A DNA stretch of 64,000 nt from Cranoglanis bouderius (GCA_023630585.1 CM042539.1:6813755-6877754); one strand, 5' to 3'. Shown: positions 38,936 through 47,335, counted from the first letter of the stretch. The notes: generated from the sequence alone by a model not told the origin. Made by a program: numbers and translations.

Positions 38936-41527
38936 ATGGATGCAGCGGGGAAAGTAAGGGCACGCCGCGCCATGCCACACCACGCCATGCCACGCCACGC
39001 CACATTTAAAATGCCTGCAAACAATTCAATTTTTTTCCCCCAGTGGACGTTTGTTTATTCCCCCGATAAGTTTGATGGCTTTTCCACCTGGCCACAGTGC
39101 TTCTGTTTGCAGGCACAGATTTATTTCCTGAGTTTGGAGGACCCCAAGCCCGACGAGGAACAATGGGTGAGGTTCCTCCACTCTCGTTTGGTCGGCTCTG
39201 CTCGCCAATGGGCAGAGCTTCACCTTGCCAGTGGATCCATGAAGTTCAAAACAGTTTTGGGCTTTGTGGATCTACTGGTTCAGGTGTTCGGAAGCCCAGA
39301 CTTCCAACCCAACCTCAGGACCTTTTTGGGGAATGACCGTCTGGGCGACCGACCTAACCACTCATTCCTGGAATATTATGGGGGTAAGCGGGCTAACGTG
39401 GCGGCCTGCTCCTCAGACCCCCAAAACCAGGAGTGTTCCACCGAGGGATGCACCCGCCCGGCCGTCCTGCAGTGCCCCACCTGCAGGAACCAGGGAGTAA
39501 GGAGCAGCTTCTTCTGCTCCCAAAACTGTTTCAAGGGCAGCTGGCGGGTGCATAAGCGGCTCCACCAGCGGGCACCCTCAGAGCTCCAGCAGGAGACCCA
39601 GCAGGAGGTCTTCTCAGCGGAGCTGCAACTGGAGGTTAACCAGGCGACCTCCAGCCCCGAGCTCCAGCAGGAGACCCAACAGGAGGTCTTCTCAGCGGAG
39701 CTGCAACTGGAGGTTAACCAGGCGACCTCCAGCCCCGAGCTCCAGCCGGAGACCCAGCAGGAAGTCTCCATCGCGGAGCTGCAACTGGAGGTTAACATGG
39801 CGACCTCCAGCCCCGAGCTCCAGCCGGAGACCCAGCAGGAAGTCTCCACAGCGGAGCTGCAACTGGAGGTTAACATGGCGACCTCCAGCCCCGAGCTCCA
39901 GCCGGAGACCCAGCAGGAAGTCTCCACAGCGGAACTGCAACTGGAGGTTAATCAGGCGACCTCCAGCCCCAAGCAGCAGCCAGTGAATAAAGAGGAAACC
40001 TCTCCTGGCCTGCTCGTCTCAGAGGTTCTAGAAGAAACCTCCACTCCAAGCCCATGTCCAGATTTCACTCCTGCTCCCAATCCTGTTCTCAGTCCTGCTT
40101 CCAATCCTGTTCTCAGTCCTGCTTCCAATCCTGTTCTCAGTCCTGCTTCCAATCCTGTTCTCAGTCCTGCTCCCAATCCAGTTCTCACCCTGGTTCCCAG
40201 TCCGGTTCATACTCCGGTTCTCAATCCAGTTCTCAGTCCTGCTTCCAATCCAGTTCTCAGTCCTGCTTCCAATCCTGTTCTCAGTCCTGCTCCCAATCCA
40301 GTTCTCACCCTGGTTCCCAGTCCGGTTCCTACTCCGGTTCTCAATCCTGTTCTCAGTCCTGCTCCCAATCCAATTCTCACCCTGGTTCCCAGTCCGGTTC
40401 CTACTTTGGTTCTCGATCCTGTTCCCAGTCCGGTTCCTACTCCGGTTCCCAATCCTGTTCTCAGTCCTGCTCCCAATCCAGTTCTCGATCCTGTTCTCAG
40501 TCCGGTTCCTACTCCGGTTCTCAATCCCGCTCCCAGTCCTGCTCCCAGTCCGGTTCCCAGTCCTGCTCCCAGTCCGGTTCCCAGTCCTGCTCCCAGTCCT
40601 GTTCTCAGTCCTGTTCTCAGTCCGGTTCCCAATCCTGCTCCCAGTCCGGCTCCCAGTCCTGTTCTCAATCCGGTTCCAAGCCCCATTACCAATCATTTCC
40701 CAAGTCCAGTTTCTGACTTTTATGAGGGCTACATGGGTTTAATTTCGGGATGGGTGTTAGCCCTCCTCCTCAGTGCAGAGGGTGTTTTCACTCCCAGCTC
40801 CACTCATAACCCAGCTCACTCCTCAGTCTCCAGCCCTGTCTCCTCCTCAGTCTCCAGCCCTGTCTCCTCCTCAGTCTCCAGCCCTGTCTCCTCCTCAGTC
40901 TCCAGCCCTGTCTCCTCCTCAGTCTCCAGCCCTGTCTCCTCCTCAGTCTCCAACCCAACTCACTCCACTATTTCCAACCCAACTCATTCCACTATCTCCT
41001 CCTCTGTTTCCAACCCAACTCACTCCACTGTCTCCAACCCAACTCACTCCACTGTCTCTAATCCAGGAGCTGAAGCAGGTTCCAGGCAGAGCGCCAGGTC
41101 ACGCGCGGCTCGGAGATCCGGGCCCAGCACCAGGTCACGCGCAGCTCGGAGTTCCAAGCCGAGCACCAGGTCACGCGCAGCTCGGAGTTCCAGGCCGAGC
41201 ACCAGGTCACGCGCAGCTCGGAGACCCAGGCCGAGCACCAGGTCACGCGCAACCCCGAGACCCAGGCCGAGCATCAGGTCACGCGCTACTCCACGATCCA
41301 GGCCGAGCATAAGTCCTCGTCCAAGTCCTCGTCCAAGTCCTCGTCCAAGTCCTCGTCCAAGTCCTCGTCACGACACGGTCGACTCTGGCTGCGGGACATT
41401 AAATTGCACCAGCCTCGGTTCCAGGGGGGCAGATGTGCTAATCTTGCCCAGGGGTCCGGGTCCGCCAGAACGGACAAAACTTGCGTCGCGTCGGGAGCCG
41501 CGCCTTTGGGGGGGGGGGCTCTGTTAG
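38936..41527 (+). CDS. Gag-like / METAP1-type C6H2 zinc-finger fusion protein of the LTR element
   Basis: 863 codons without a stop, starting 18 bp after the 5' LTR and ending two codons inside the 3' LTR. Residues about 41-145 match the capsid N-terminal part of Ty3/Gypsy Gag (PEG10/RTL-like): PDKFDG, then a region ending LVGSARQWAELH, then VQVFGSPD. This part stops at SFLEYY, mid-capsid. Residues 167-210 form a C6H2 finger with ligands C167, C172, C180, C183, C194, C198, H206 and H210; spacing and the text LQCPTC and CFKGSW match the METAP1 N-terminal finger, which in METAP1 supports ribosome association. Residues 216-345 are five 26-aa acidic/Gln repeats, about 377-585 Pro-rich repeats, about 629-708 Ser/Thr repeats, and about 717-811 Arg/Ser repeats. 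There is no CCHC knuckle and no pol. I infer a structural protein whose finger and basic tail replace nucleocapsid. An alternative first Met is residue 26; host domestication is less likely given the young LTRs. Confidence 0.85.
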   Translation: MDAAGKVRARRAMPHHAMPRHATFKMPANNSIFFPQWTFVYSPDKFDGFSTWPQCFCLQAQIYFLSLEDPKPDEEQWVRFLHSRLVGSARQWAELHLASGSMKFKTVLGFVDLLVQVFGSPDFQPNLRTFLGNDRLGDRPNHSFLEYYGGKRANVAACSSDPQNQECSTEGCTRPAVLQCPTCRNQGVRSSFFCSQNCFKGSWRVHKRLHQRAPSELQQETQQEVFSAELQLEVNQATSSPELQQETQQEVFSAELQLEVNQATSSPELQPETQQEVSIAELQLEVNMATSSPELQPETQQEVSTAELQLEVNMATSSPELQPETQQEVSTAELQLEVNQATSSPKQQPVNKEETSPGLLVSEVLEETSTPSPCPDFTPAPNPVLSPASNPVLSPASNPVLSPASNPVLSPAPNPVLTLVPSPVHTPVLNPVLSPASNPVLSPASNPVLSPAPNPVLTLVPSPVPTPVLNPVLSPAPNPILTLVPSPVPTLVLDPVPSPVPTPVPNPVLSPAPNPVLDPVLSPVPTPVLNPAPSPAPSPVPSPAPSPVPSPAPSPVLSPVLSPVPNPAPSPAPSPVLNPVPSPITNHFPSPVSDFYEGYMGLISGWVLALLLSAEGVFTPSSTHNPAHSSVSSPVSSSVSSPVSSSVSSPVSSSVSSPVSSSVSSPVSSSVSNPTHSTISNPTHSTISSSVSNPTHSTVSNPTHSTVSNPGAEAGSRQSARSRAARRSGPSTRSRAARSSKPSTRSRAARSSRPSTRSRAARRPRPSTRSRATPRPRPSIRSRATPRSRPSISPRPSPRPSPRPSPRPSPRHDTVDSGCGTLNCTSLGSRGADVLILPRGPGPPERTKLASRREPRLWGGGLC
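39384..39416 (+). other. Intron-like 33-nt junction between Gag part and zinc finger
   Basis: The Gag part breaks off at a GTAAGC donor-like motif. The zinc-finger part begins just after a pyrimidine-rich tract ending CTCCTCAG, an acceptor-like motif. The interval is 33 nt, a multiple of three, and is read through in frame. It is far too short for normal vertebrate splicing, so I read it as a possible scar of the capture event (a donor fused to the intron tail before a captured exon), or chance. Confidence 0.35.
39581..39970 (+). repeat. 78-bp coding minisatellite (5 copies)
   Basis: Five head-to-tail 78-bp units, each encoding 26 residues of the type ELQ-ETQQEV-AELQLEVN-ATSSP. Units 1-2 and units 3-5 form two sub-families (QQET/VF versus QPET/VS), showing stepwise duplication. 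Being an exact multiple of three it keeps the ORF open. The encoded sequence is acidic, Gln-rich and potentially helical. Confidence 0.95.
40066..40695 (+). repeat. Pro-rich coding minisatellite, 12-24-bp units
   Basis: Long array of CCTGTTCTCAGTCCTGCTCC-like units. The reading frame gives NPVLSPAS and SPVPTPVL-type repeats; the most regular units are 24 bp, with degenerate 12- and 18-bp variants. All three plus-strand frames stay open over much of the array, but only one is continuous with the Gag and finger segments. The product would be disordered and polyproline-like. Confidence 0.95.
40821..41060 (+). repeat. 24-bp Ser/Thr coding minisatellite
   Basis: Two adjacent 24-bp families: CCTCAGTCTCCAGCCCTGTC-type units encoding SSVSSPVS, then CCAACCCAACTCACTCCACT-type units encoding SNPTHSTV. 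All steps are multiples of three. The product is a Ser/Thr-rich low-complexity linker. Confidence 0.93.
41091..41306 (+). repeat. 36-bp Arg/Ser coding minisatellite (6 copies)
   Basis: Six 36-bp units encoding 12-residue blocks of the form STRSRAARSSRP. This gives a strongly basic segment that could bind RNA and take the place of nucleocapsid. Confidence 0.93.
41311..41370 (+). repeat. 12-bp SPRP coding minisatellite (5 copies)
   Basis: Five units of AAGTCCTCGTCC encoding SPRP, directly continuing the basic tail of the element protein. Confidence 0.93.
41508..41518 (+). other. Candidate polypurine tract
   Basis: An uninterrupted run of 11 G just before the 3' LTR, the usual place for the polypurine primer of plus-strand synthesis. 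Three pyrimidine-containing bases (CTC) separate it from the LTR, so it is not perfectly canonical. Confidence 0.5.
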
Positions 41528-41546
41528 GTCGCGCGAAAAGCGCGAC
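41528..41546 (+). other. Hairpin at start of 3' LTR
   Basis: Identical copy of the GTCGCGC/GCGCGAC stem with GAAAA loop. Here it lies one base after the ORF stop codon, so in mRNA it would form immediately behind a terminating ribosome. Confidence 0.8.
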
Positions 41547-41718
41547 TTCAATTACCAGAACCCTCACTCACACACTCCACACTACATTTCCCAGCAAGCT
41601 CGGCGGCCTACAAACATGGCTGCCAGGGACTACAACACCCAAAACACCCACACACTACCACGGTCACAATCACTTTCCTTTTAATCCCGCACACCTGTCT
41701 TCAATCTGACCAGCACTG

Positions 41719-41725
41719 TATTTAA
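41719..41725 (+). promoter_or_regulatory. LTR TATA-like box (3' copy)
   Basis: TATTTAA at the same LTR position as in the 5' copy. It could act as an outward promoter for sequence right of the element. Confidence 0.45.
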
Positions 41726-42155
41726 GGACTTTTGTGTTACAGGTTAGGCGCGAAGTATTGTTTGTTTTTCCCAAATCTTACCTTACTGAGCAACTGAATT
41801 CTGGACTGATTCTCACGGCATTGACCTTTAAGCTAAGTACCTTGGATTCCGACTTCCTCTCAAGCCCTCTTTCTATTTACACATCTCGGTGATAAGTTTA
41901 CGTGCACTTGTGTCTGATTTTCGGTTAGCGCTGTTTAATTAGCACACTTTATGTAGTGACCACTATTTTGTTAAAGGTGTTTATTTCTGGATGCTGTTTT
42001 TCCGTTTTTCCTTTCTGTTGTTAAGTGTGTGTTTTTCTTACTGCTAGCGCTAACGATTTTGAGAGTGTGTATAAACTTTACCACGATATCCCGCGAAGAC
42101 TCGAAGCCTTCTAAAAGCTTTTTTGTTACCCTGTGTCCTTTCCACATGTGTGCTG

Positions 42156-42161
42156 AATAAA
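42156..42161 (+). terminator. LTR poly(A) signal (3' copy)
   Basis: AATAAA in the 3' LTR, the expected cleavage/polyadenylation signal for the element transcript starting in the 5' LTR. Confidence 0.6.
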
Positions 42162-42214
42162 GTGACGAAGTTTTTGACCGCAATTGTGTCCAGCCTACTT
42201 CTGGTGACATAACA

Positions 42215-42219
42215 CATTG
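42215..42219. repeat. Right target-site duplication CATTG
   Basis: Exact partner of the copy flanking the 5' LTR. Removing the element and one CATTG restores the continuity of the foldback right arm, which confirms the boundaries. Confidence 0.9.
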
Positions 42220-42360
42220 TACATCGTAGTAATCATTAGCTCTTCATTGGTTCGTGATTAGTGATCATTAGTTCATATTTAAGTAAGTATTAATTCAGGT
42301 ATTAGTGCAGGATTATTCATGTACCGTTATTGTAAAGTATTACTCATTAATCAACAGCTG

Positions 42361-42620
42361 TAAAGGGTGAGCGATATAATGAAAATATCACATCAAGATA
42401 CTTTGAAGATATTGCTAACAAACTTATTATGAGATTTAAAACTATTTTAGTTGTATTTTATTAGTTGTAAATATTGTAGCATTTAATTTTTTTTTTTTTA
42501 AGATTTCAATCTTTATTTCAAGTTTTAAAAAAATAGCAACGATACCCATTATATCTCAGAGAAATGTTTATTTATATATATACAGTATCAGTATTATATC
42601 GTCATATTGCCTAGACGTAC
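42361..42620. repeat. Decayed CGATAT-type element beside the foldback
   Basis: Starts AAGGGTGAGCGATATAATG and ends TTATATCGTCATATTGCCTAG, an imperfect inverted-terminus pair around AT-rich sequence. Related to the fragment at 23.6 kb. It lies 17 bp from the foldback element's right end, so this spot has accumulated three mobile elements. Confidence 0.38.
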
Positions 42621-42664
42621 ACGGGAACTGTAATAGAGGAGTAGCAACTGTACAAAGAAGAAAG

Positions 42665-42667
<3 letters not shown>

Positions 42668-42708
<41 letters not shown>

Positions 42709-42709
42709 T
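42668..42709. repeat. (ATT)14 microsatellite
   Basis: Uninterrupted ATT array right of the mobile-element cluster. Confidence 0.93.
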
Positions 42710-44234
42710 TTTTACTGGTTAAATGTAGGCTAATTGACTGTTTAGTTTATTTTTTACAGGCTAACTATGTCCCTGTTATCAAATATCGCTATACATATCT
42801 GCATGTACATTAGCTACAGTTTTTAGGGTTATCTAGCTACTTATTAGTATGAAAGCTAGAAATATAAAGATATAACACTACTTTACAGACCGTAAACCAT
42901 GTGATTTGAGGAGCAAGCGAAATGCTTTGTGATTGTATTAAATGGAAGTTGTACTTTCCTGATTTTAAATTCAAATTCAAATTTTATCCTAGTATTTTTT
43001 TTTTTCCCAGATGAGTATCTGTACCTTTATTTGCATGAAAATAAGGACCTTAGTTGTCCTCCTGCCATGTCTGACTACTATTGCCGGTTAAAGATGACTT
43101 CAGGAGGAAGTATAGCCACAAATAACCAGAAAAAAATGTTCCTACAATCATGTCTTTAAATAAACTTCAACTGAAGCTTAGAGCTCAGGAAACTTTTTAT
43201 CTTTTCAGTTGTTTGTCCATCAATGTTTCGTTTTTCTTCAACTTTGTCCCACAAGATTATGGAAGGGCTTCTGTACAATGACTTTGATAACTCTTGCCAG
43301 AGAACACTGTGACTGAGCAGGATATTTTAGCCCTTAAGAAGAAATGACACGGATAAAGTGTGGAGAGCGTGGAAACCGAGCACCACGGAAACTTTGTCAA
43401 GAATAAAGAAGGCCTCATGCGCACACAAACAAATGTGATCATGTAAAGTGAGTCATGTGTCTATTTAAGATCCACTAATTCCCAACCTGTTACTAACATT
43501 TAGCGGAAGACTCTCTAAGTGCAATAATCTATAAAGATTACGCCGCACACTGCACTGAGAAGTAACCTGAGATCCAGAATCGAACGGCAGCAATTAAGAC
43601 GTCAAAATGGGTGGCTAATTGTGTTCGGACTCATCAAAAAGATGAGGAGAATAGGATAACGGCAATACCAGTGGGCCGCATAGTTCAAAGAAAGCTTTAA
43701 GTGTTACCATCAAGTCAATCTCTCATTACAGGAGACTTTAATTAACTCTGGAAGAATGAGACGAATAAAAACGGCGCCAAATAGAAACGAGAGCGAGATG
43801 GAATAGGAGACCAAATCAAATATAATCAGCAGAGTTTAAAATAACTCAATAACCACATCATAACTGTCTGTGATTTTGAATTACTAGCAGGAACATCAGA
43901 TACTTACGGTGTCAGATATACATCTAAATCAGAGCTCTAACTTAGTGTAAACACACTGCTGCATACTCCATGTGCAAAACTTTCCTTCTTTTCATTCCTG
44001 ACACTCTTGAAAATACCCCTTATGGAAAAATGCAGTGCGAAAAACACAACATGTAAAAGTTTTCATTGTTCATCAAACATTTCAACATATGTAAACGTGT
44101 CATGTGAACAATATGTGATCATATCAAAAATAATTATTGTGTAAAGCCATATGTTGAAAATAAAACCACTAAAGCCCTACATGTGAAAAATGAACATGAA
44201 AATGAATCAATCATAGGATAACAAAAAATTAACG
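42710..44234. other. Gene-free stretch
   Basis: Unique AT-rich sequence with T-runs near 42996. No exon or element recognised until the 34-bp array begins. Confidence 0.42.
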
Positions 44235-44765
44235 TGAAAAGAAATAAATTGTAAGAATCACATTGAAATGTGTGTAATGAATCATGTGTAAGAATCACAC
44301 CTGAAAATAAATGAGTCGTGTGTAAGAATCGCATGTGAAAAGAAACAAATCGTGTAATAAACAAATCATGTGTAAGAATCACATGCGAAACTAAATGAAT
44401 CATGTGTAAGAATCACATGCGAAACTAAATGAATCATGTGTAAGAATCACATGTGAAAAGAAATTAATCATGTGTAAGAATCATACCTGAAAATAAACGA
44501 ATCATGTATAAGAATCGCATGTGAAAAGAAATGAATCGTGTAATAAACAAATCATGTGTAAGAATCACATGCGAAACTAAATGAATCATGTGTAAGAATC
44601 ACACCTGAAAATAAATGAGTCGTGTGTAAGAATCGCATGTGAAAAGAAACAAATCGTGTGTAATAAACAAATCATGTGTAAGAATCACACGCAAAACTAA
44701 ATGAATCATGTGTAAGAATCGCATGTGAAAAGAAACAAATCATGTGTAATAAAGTTTACAAATTT
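44235..44765. repeat. 34-bp minisatellite array with higher-order pattern
   Basis: About 14-16 imperfect copies of a roughly 34-bp unit, AATCATGTGTAAGAATCACA then TGCGAAACTAAATG. Variants (CACCTGAAAATAAA, CGCATGTGAAAAGAAAC, and a shortened TCGTGTAATAAAC) recur in the same order, so multi-unit blocks were duplicated. CTGAAAATAAA marks fall at 44301, 44487 and 44605; the spacings of 186 and 118 differ by two units. Related CATGTGAAAA text extends left to about 44150. Confidence 0.88.
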
Positions 44766-45666
44766 CACATTTGAATCGTGTCATTATTCACATGTAAAGT
44801 TCATGTGATGTTTCGGTAAGAGACAGTACTTCATAAGAGCGATGGTTTTGACCTCCTGAGATGGCGGATGCCTATTAGGAATGAAACACAAACACTTTTC
44901 AGATGACGTCATGTTATTGTCCAGGCGTCACTCGTCTGTGTTGTCTCTCAAGTCTTTAAAAGCAGCGCAAAGTGTGGTACCACTTCAGAGTGGGAGAAAT
45001 CTTTTCTCACTGTCCCGTACATACGAGTCGAGTTTTTCAACAGAGTTACGCTCGACTAATTCGCCAGGAACAAAGCGACTGCCTCCAGAGCTCTGTGTGA
45101 CGTGGAAGATGAATAAATTAAACATGTGGAAAAAGAGAAGGAGAGGTGCGACACAAAGCGGCACTTGTAATGACGGGGGAGAGGAATTACTTTCTGTAGA
45201 TCAAACAAATACGGTAATCGCGCCTCACACGTCTTGCTCTGTATCCCTGCCTCGCTCGCTACCTCTCTACCTCTCTTTCACCTGCTTTCTCTCCTCTTGG
45301 TGTTTTTTTTTTCTAGCATTTTTTCCCCCAAGTCACTGTTTCTCAGGCCTGCCTGTGGCTCCACATAAAACAGAGCGAGATTACTGCATCTGACGTTCAG
45401 CACTCTACCTTACCTTTACTTCACTCACACACACACACACACACACACACACATCAATCACTTCCACATGTCCCAGACTTCACCAATACATCCCCAAACA
45501 TGATTAACACCATTTTGTTCATTTAGTTTCTGAGACACTTGGATGTTTGATGGGTTGAAGGTCGGACAGGAACGAGGTTAAGCTCATAATTAAGAGAAAA
45601 GGCGCAGCTGGGAAGCCGAAAGCTTGAGTCATGTCACGGTGTCCATGTAAAATAACACAACTCTGC

Positions 45667-45718
<52 letters not shown>

Positions 45719-46299
45719 GGTGGGGGGTTGGGTGGGTGTAGGCATATCTAATACACACTCAGCTCTAGTCATGGCAATCAGCAATTACAGAGAAGGTTTT
45801 AGTGACTGCAAATTAAATTACCATTTAAGAGAATAAAGAAGGGGGGGGGGGGGTTTCATCCAACCAAAAAAGAGACCCGAGTCAAGAGTGTGAGATTGGG
45901 TTACAGATATTGATTTTTTATTTTTTTTTGAACTAGATACATTAGTGAACTTAATGCTGTCATAATTTCAAATAAACTGTCCTGTTGCAAAGTCTTAACA
46001 AGACGCACTAACAGGATAACAAAGTTAAGGAGTCATTTCCAATTTGTTTCTTTTTTTATGTTGAGCTTTAGGACCAGAATAAAAAAAAAAAGATGTATGT
46101 TAAAGGTGTCAGATTTCAACAAGCGTTTTAAACCTGTAAATATTTTTTTGTCTATTTTGTTTCATGAATAACATCTGTACTTTTTTTAGGGATTGTGAAA
46201 ATAAAATCAGTACACTAACCAGGGGGAAAAAGGGAAAAGAAAAAAAAAAAGACGATAGACAGACTGATGTTGATGTTTCATATGAGACAAACTTGACTC

Positions 46300-46344
<45 letters not shown>

Positions 46345-46429
46345 ACACCACAAAACCACAGGCTGTTCGAGGCAGCTTAGAAATCTCTTACATCTGGAGG
46401 AGCCATAAGTCATGGGATTTGGTCTGACA
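44766..46429. other. Gene-free stretch with microsatellites
   Basis: (CA)14 at 45426-45453, (GT)21 then GGGT/GGTG repeats at 45669-45737, G13 at 45842-45854 and (CT)20 at 46301-46341. A 170-codon frame at 44881-45393 starts in complex sequence but ends in pyrimidine-rich text and is unrecognised. Confidence 0.42.
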
Positions 46430-46760
46430 GCCATGACAGGCGGAGGGGCGGCCAGAAACAACTGTCTCCTATGTAGTGCTATTTGTGCGGAGGCAGGAGA
46501 GGAGGAGCAGGCGCAGGACCACATCCTTCTCCGGCAGATGCGAGCAGCGGAAGCCCTTTTATTCTCTCGCCAGCTGCTCCGTGAATAGGCCCTAAATATT
46601 ATATAGACAGTAGCTATCGCTTCCAAAAACAGAAATTCCCGGCCGTCTGCTAAAGCTGCCGAGCACATGAGGGCTCATTGTTCGGGGTAGCGGGGGTCAC
46701 GCTTTCGGCCCACTCATTCATCTGAAGATTTCTCACAGATTTATGGCTGGAGCTGCGTGA
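46430..46760. promoter_or_regulatory. CNE-like block, GC-moderate
   Basis: Repeat-free 330 bp including GGAGGGGCGGCCAGAAACAA, CGTGAATAGGCCCTAAATAT and CATTCATCTGAAGATTTCTC. It stands out between a (CT)n and homopolymer runs. No recognisable coding frame on either strand. Confidence 0.32.
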
Positions 46761-46776
46761 ATATGATACCGTCTTG

Positions 46777-47241
46777 CTTTTTTTTTTTTTTTTTAAACAT
46801 TTTTTTTTTTGTACGTAGGGCGGGGTGGGGGGGGTATTCATACAGGGATCAGGGGCTGTGACTTTAAATGGGCAAGAATGGAAGATGGAATTCACAGTAA
46901 TGCTGTGAGGCTGCAGTTTTAAGCCATACTTTATTTTAGAAGCACACCTTGAGAAGCAGGAGAACCCCCCAGAACCTCTCGGAGCAAAAAAAAAAAAAAA
47001 AAACCTGTGTTGGGTGAAGCTCAGAGATGGTGTTGACTCCCTGATGTATGATGTTAAGGGAGTTTGTAGAGGTAGAGTTACTCCACCTTCACCTCCTCTC
47101 TGATATTCTCTCATTCTTTTTCTGCCCCTCCTTCTCCTCCCCCTCCTCCAGCCGGTGCCCAGACGCTGACCCCTCGAGTCATGAGAGAATCCAGAGTCGA
47201 GAACTGCACACCACACAGGCTGAGCATTTTACCAGCGCCAC

Positions 47242-47245
<4 letters not shown>
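46777..47245. other. Homopolymer-rich stretch
   Basis: T16 and T13 near 46779-46811, A18 near 46986-47003 and a CTCC-rich patch at 47120-47152. No gene recognised. Confidence 0.42.

Positions 47246-47331
<86 letters not shown>
47246..47331. repeat. (CA)43 microsatellite
   Basis: Pure CA repeat, the longest uninterrupted dinucleotide tract of this motif here. Confidence 0.96.

Positions 47332-47335
<4 letters not shown>

Larger units (their letters stand above)
38226..42214 (+). mobile_element. Non-autonomous Ty3/Gypsy-type LTR retrotransposon with captured zinc finger
   Basis: A complete 3,989-bp element bounded by two 693-bp direct repeats that begin TG and end CA, flanked by the 5-bp target duplication CATTG. 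The internal region is only about 2.6 kb and is filled by one 863-codon plus-strand ORF. No protease, reverse transcriptase, RNase H or integrase motif is visible in any frame, so the element must depend on enzymes from an autonomous relative. The LTRs differ at four of 693 positions, indicating a recent insertion. I see no TGG-initiated tRNA primer-binding site just after the 5' LTR; a TGG lies 11 bases inside the LTR end, so priming is unresolved. The Gag-like N-terminus of the ORF supports Ty3/Gypsy affinity. It sits inside the right arm of a foldback DNA element. Confidence 0.93.
41522..42214 (+). repeat. 3' LTR (693 bp)
   Basis: Second copy of the terminal repeat, at a constant 3,296-bp offset from the first. 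It begins TGTTAGG rather than TGTTACG; that single change supplies the TAG stop of the internal ORF. TATA-like and AATAAA motifs recur at the same LTR positions, so the AATAAA here is the expected site for ending the genomic transcript. Confidence 0.95.
37642..42344. mobile_element. Foldback (long inverted repeat) DNA element, split by the LTR element
   Basis: The left end GGTAACACTTTACAATAAAG is matched in inverted orientation by the right end (AGTAATACTTTACAATAACG read on the minus strand), and similarity continues inward through nearly the whole element. The left arm is 37642-37918. The right arm is 38022-38225 plus 42220-42344, interrupted by the LTR element. The central spacer is about 100 bp, and the right arm carries about 60 extra bases. 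Flanking CATTAGTC (37634-37641) and CATTAATC (42345-42352) agree at 7 of 8 bases, fitting an 8-bp hAT-type target duplication. Before the LTR insertion it was about 709 bp. No transposase is encoded, so it is a MITE/foldback type; superfamily is inferred only from the duplication length. Confidence 0.82.

Noticed and set aside
40054..40716. Long Cys/Ser/Gln open frame overlapping the element ORF, and long Gly/Arg/Thr frames on the opposite strand
   Set aside because: Frame shadows of the Pro-rich coding minisatellite; only the frame continuous with Gag and finger spans the whole internal region.
38936..41527. Possibility that the element ORF is a domesticated host gene
   Set aside because: Full, nearly identical LTRs and an exact target duplication show a recent transposon copy; domestication would need evidence of fixation and conservation.
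44881..45393. 170-codon plus-strand open frame
   Set aside because: No recognisable domain; the C-terminal third is pyrimidine-rich low-complexity sequence giving Ser/Leu/Phe runs.
47246..47331. Long CA tract with Thr/His and Val/Cys open frames on both strands
   Set aside because: Pure microsatellite; the frames are by-products of a two-base repeat.
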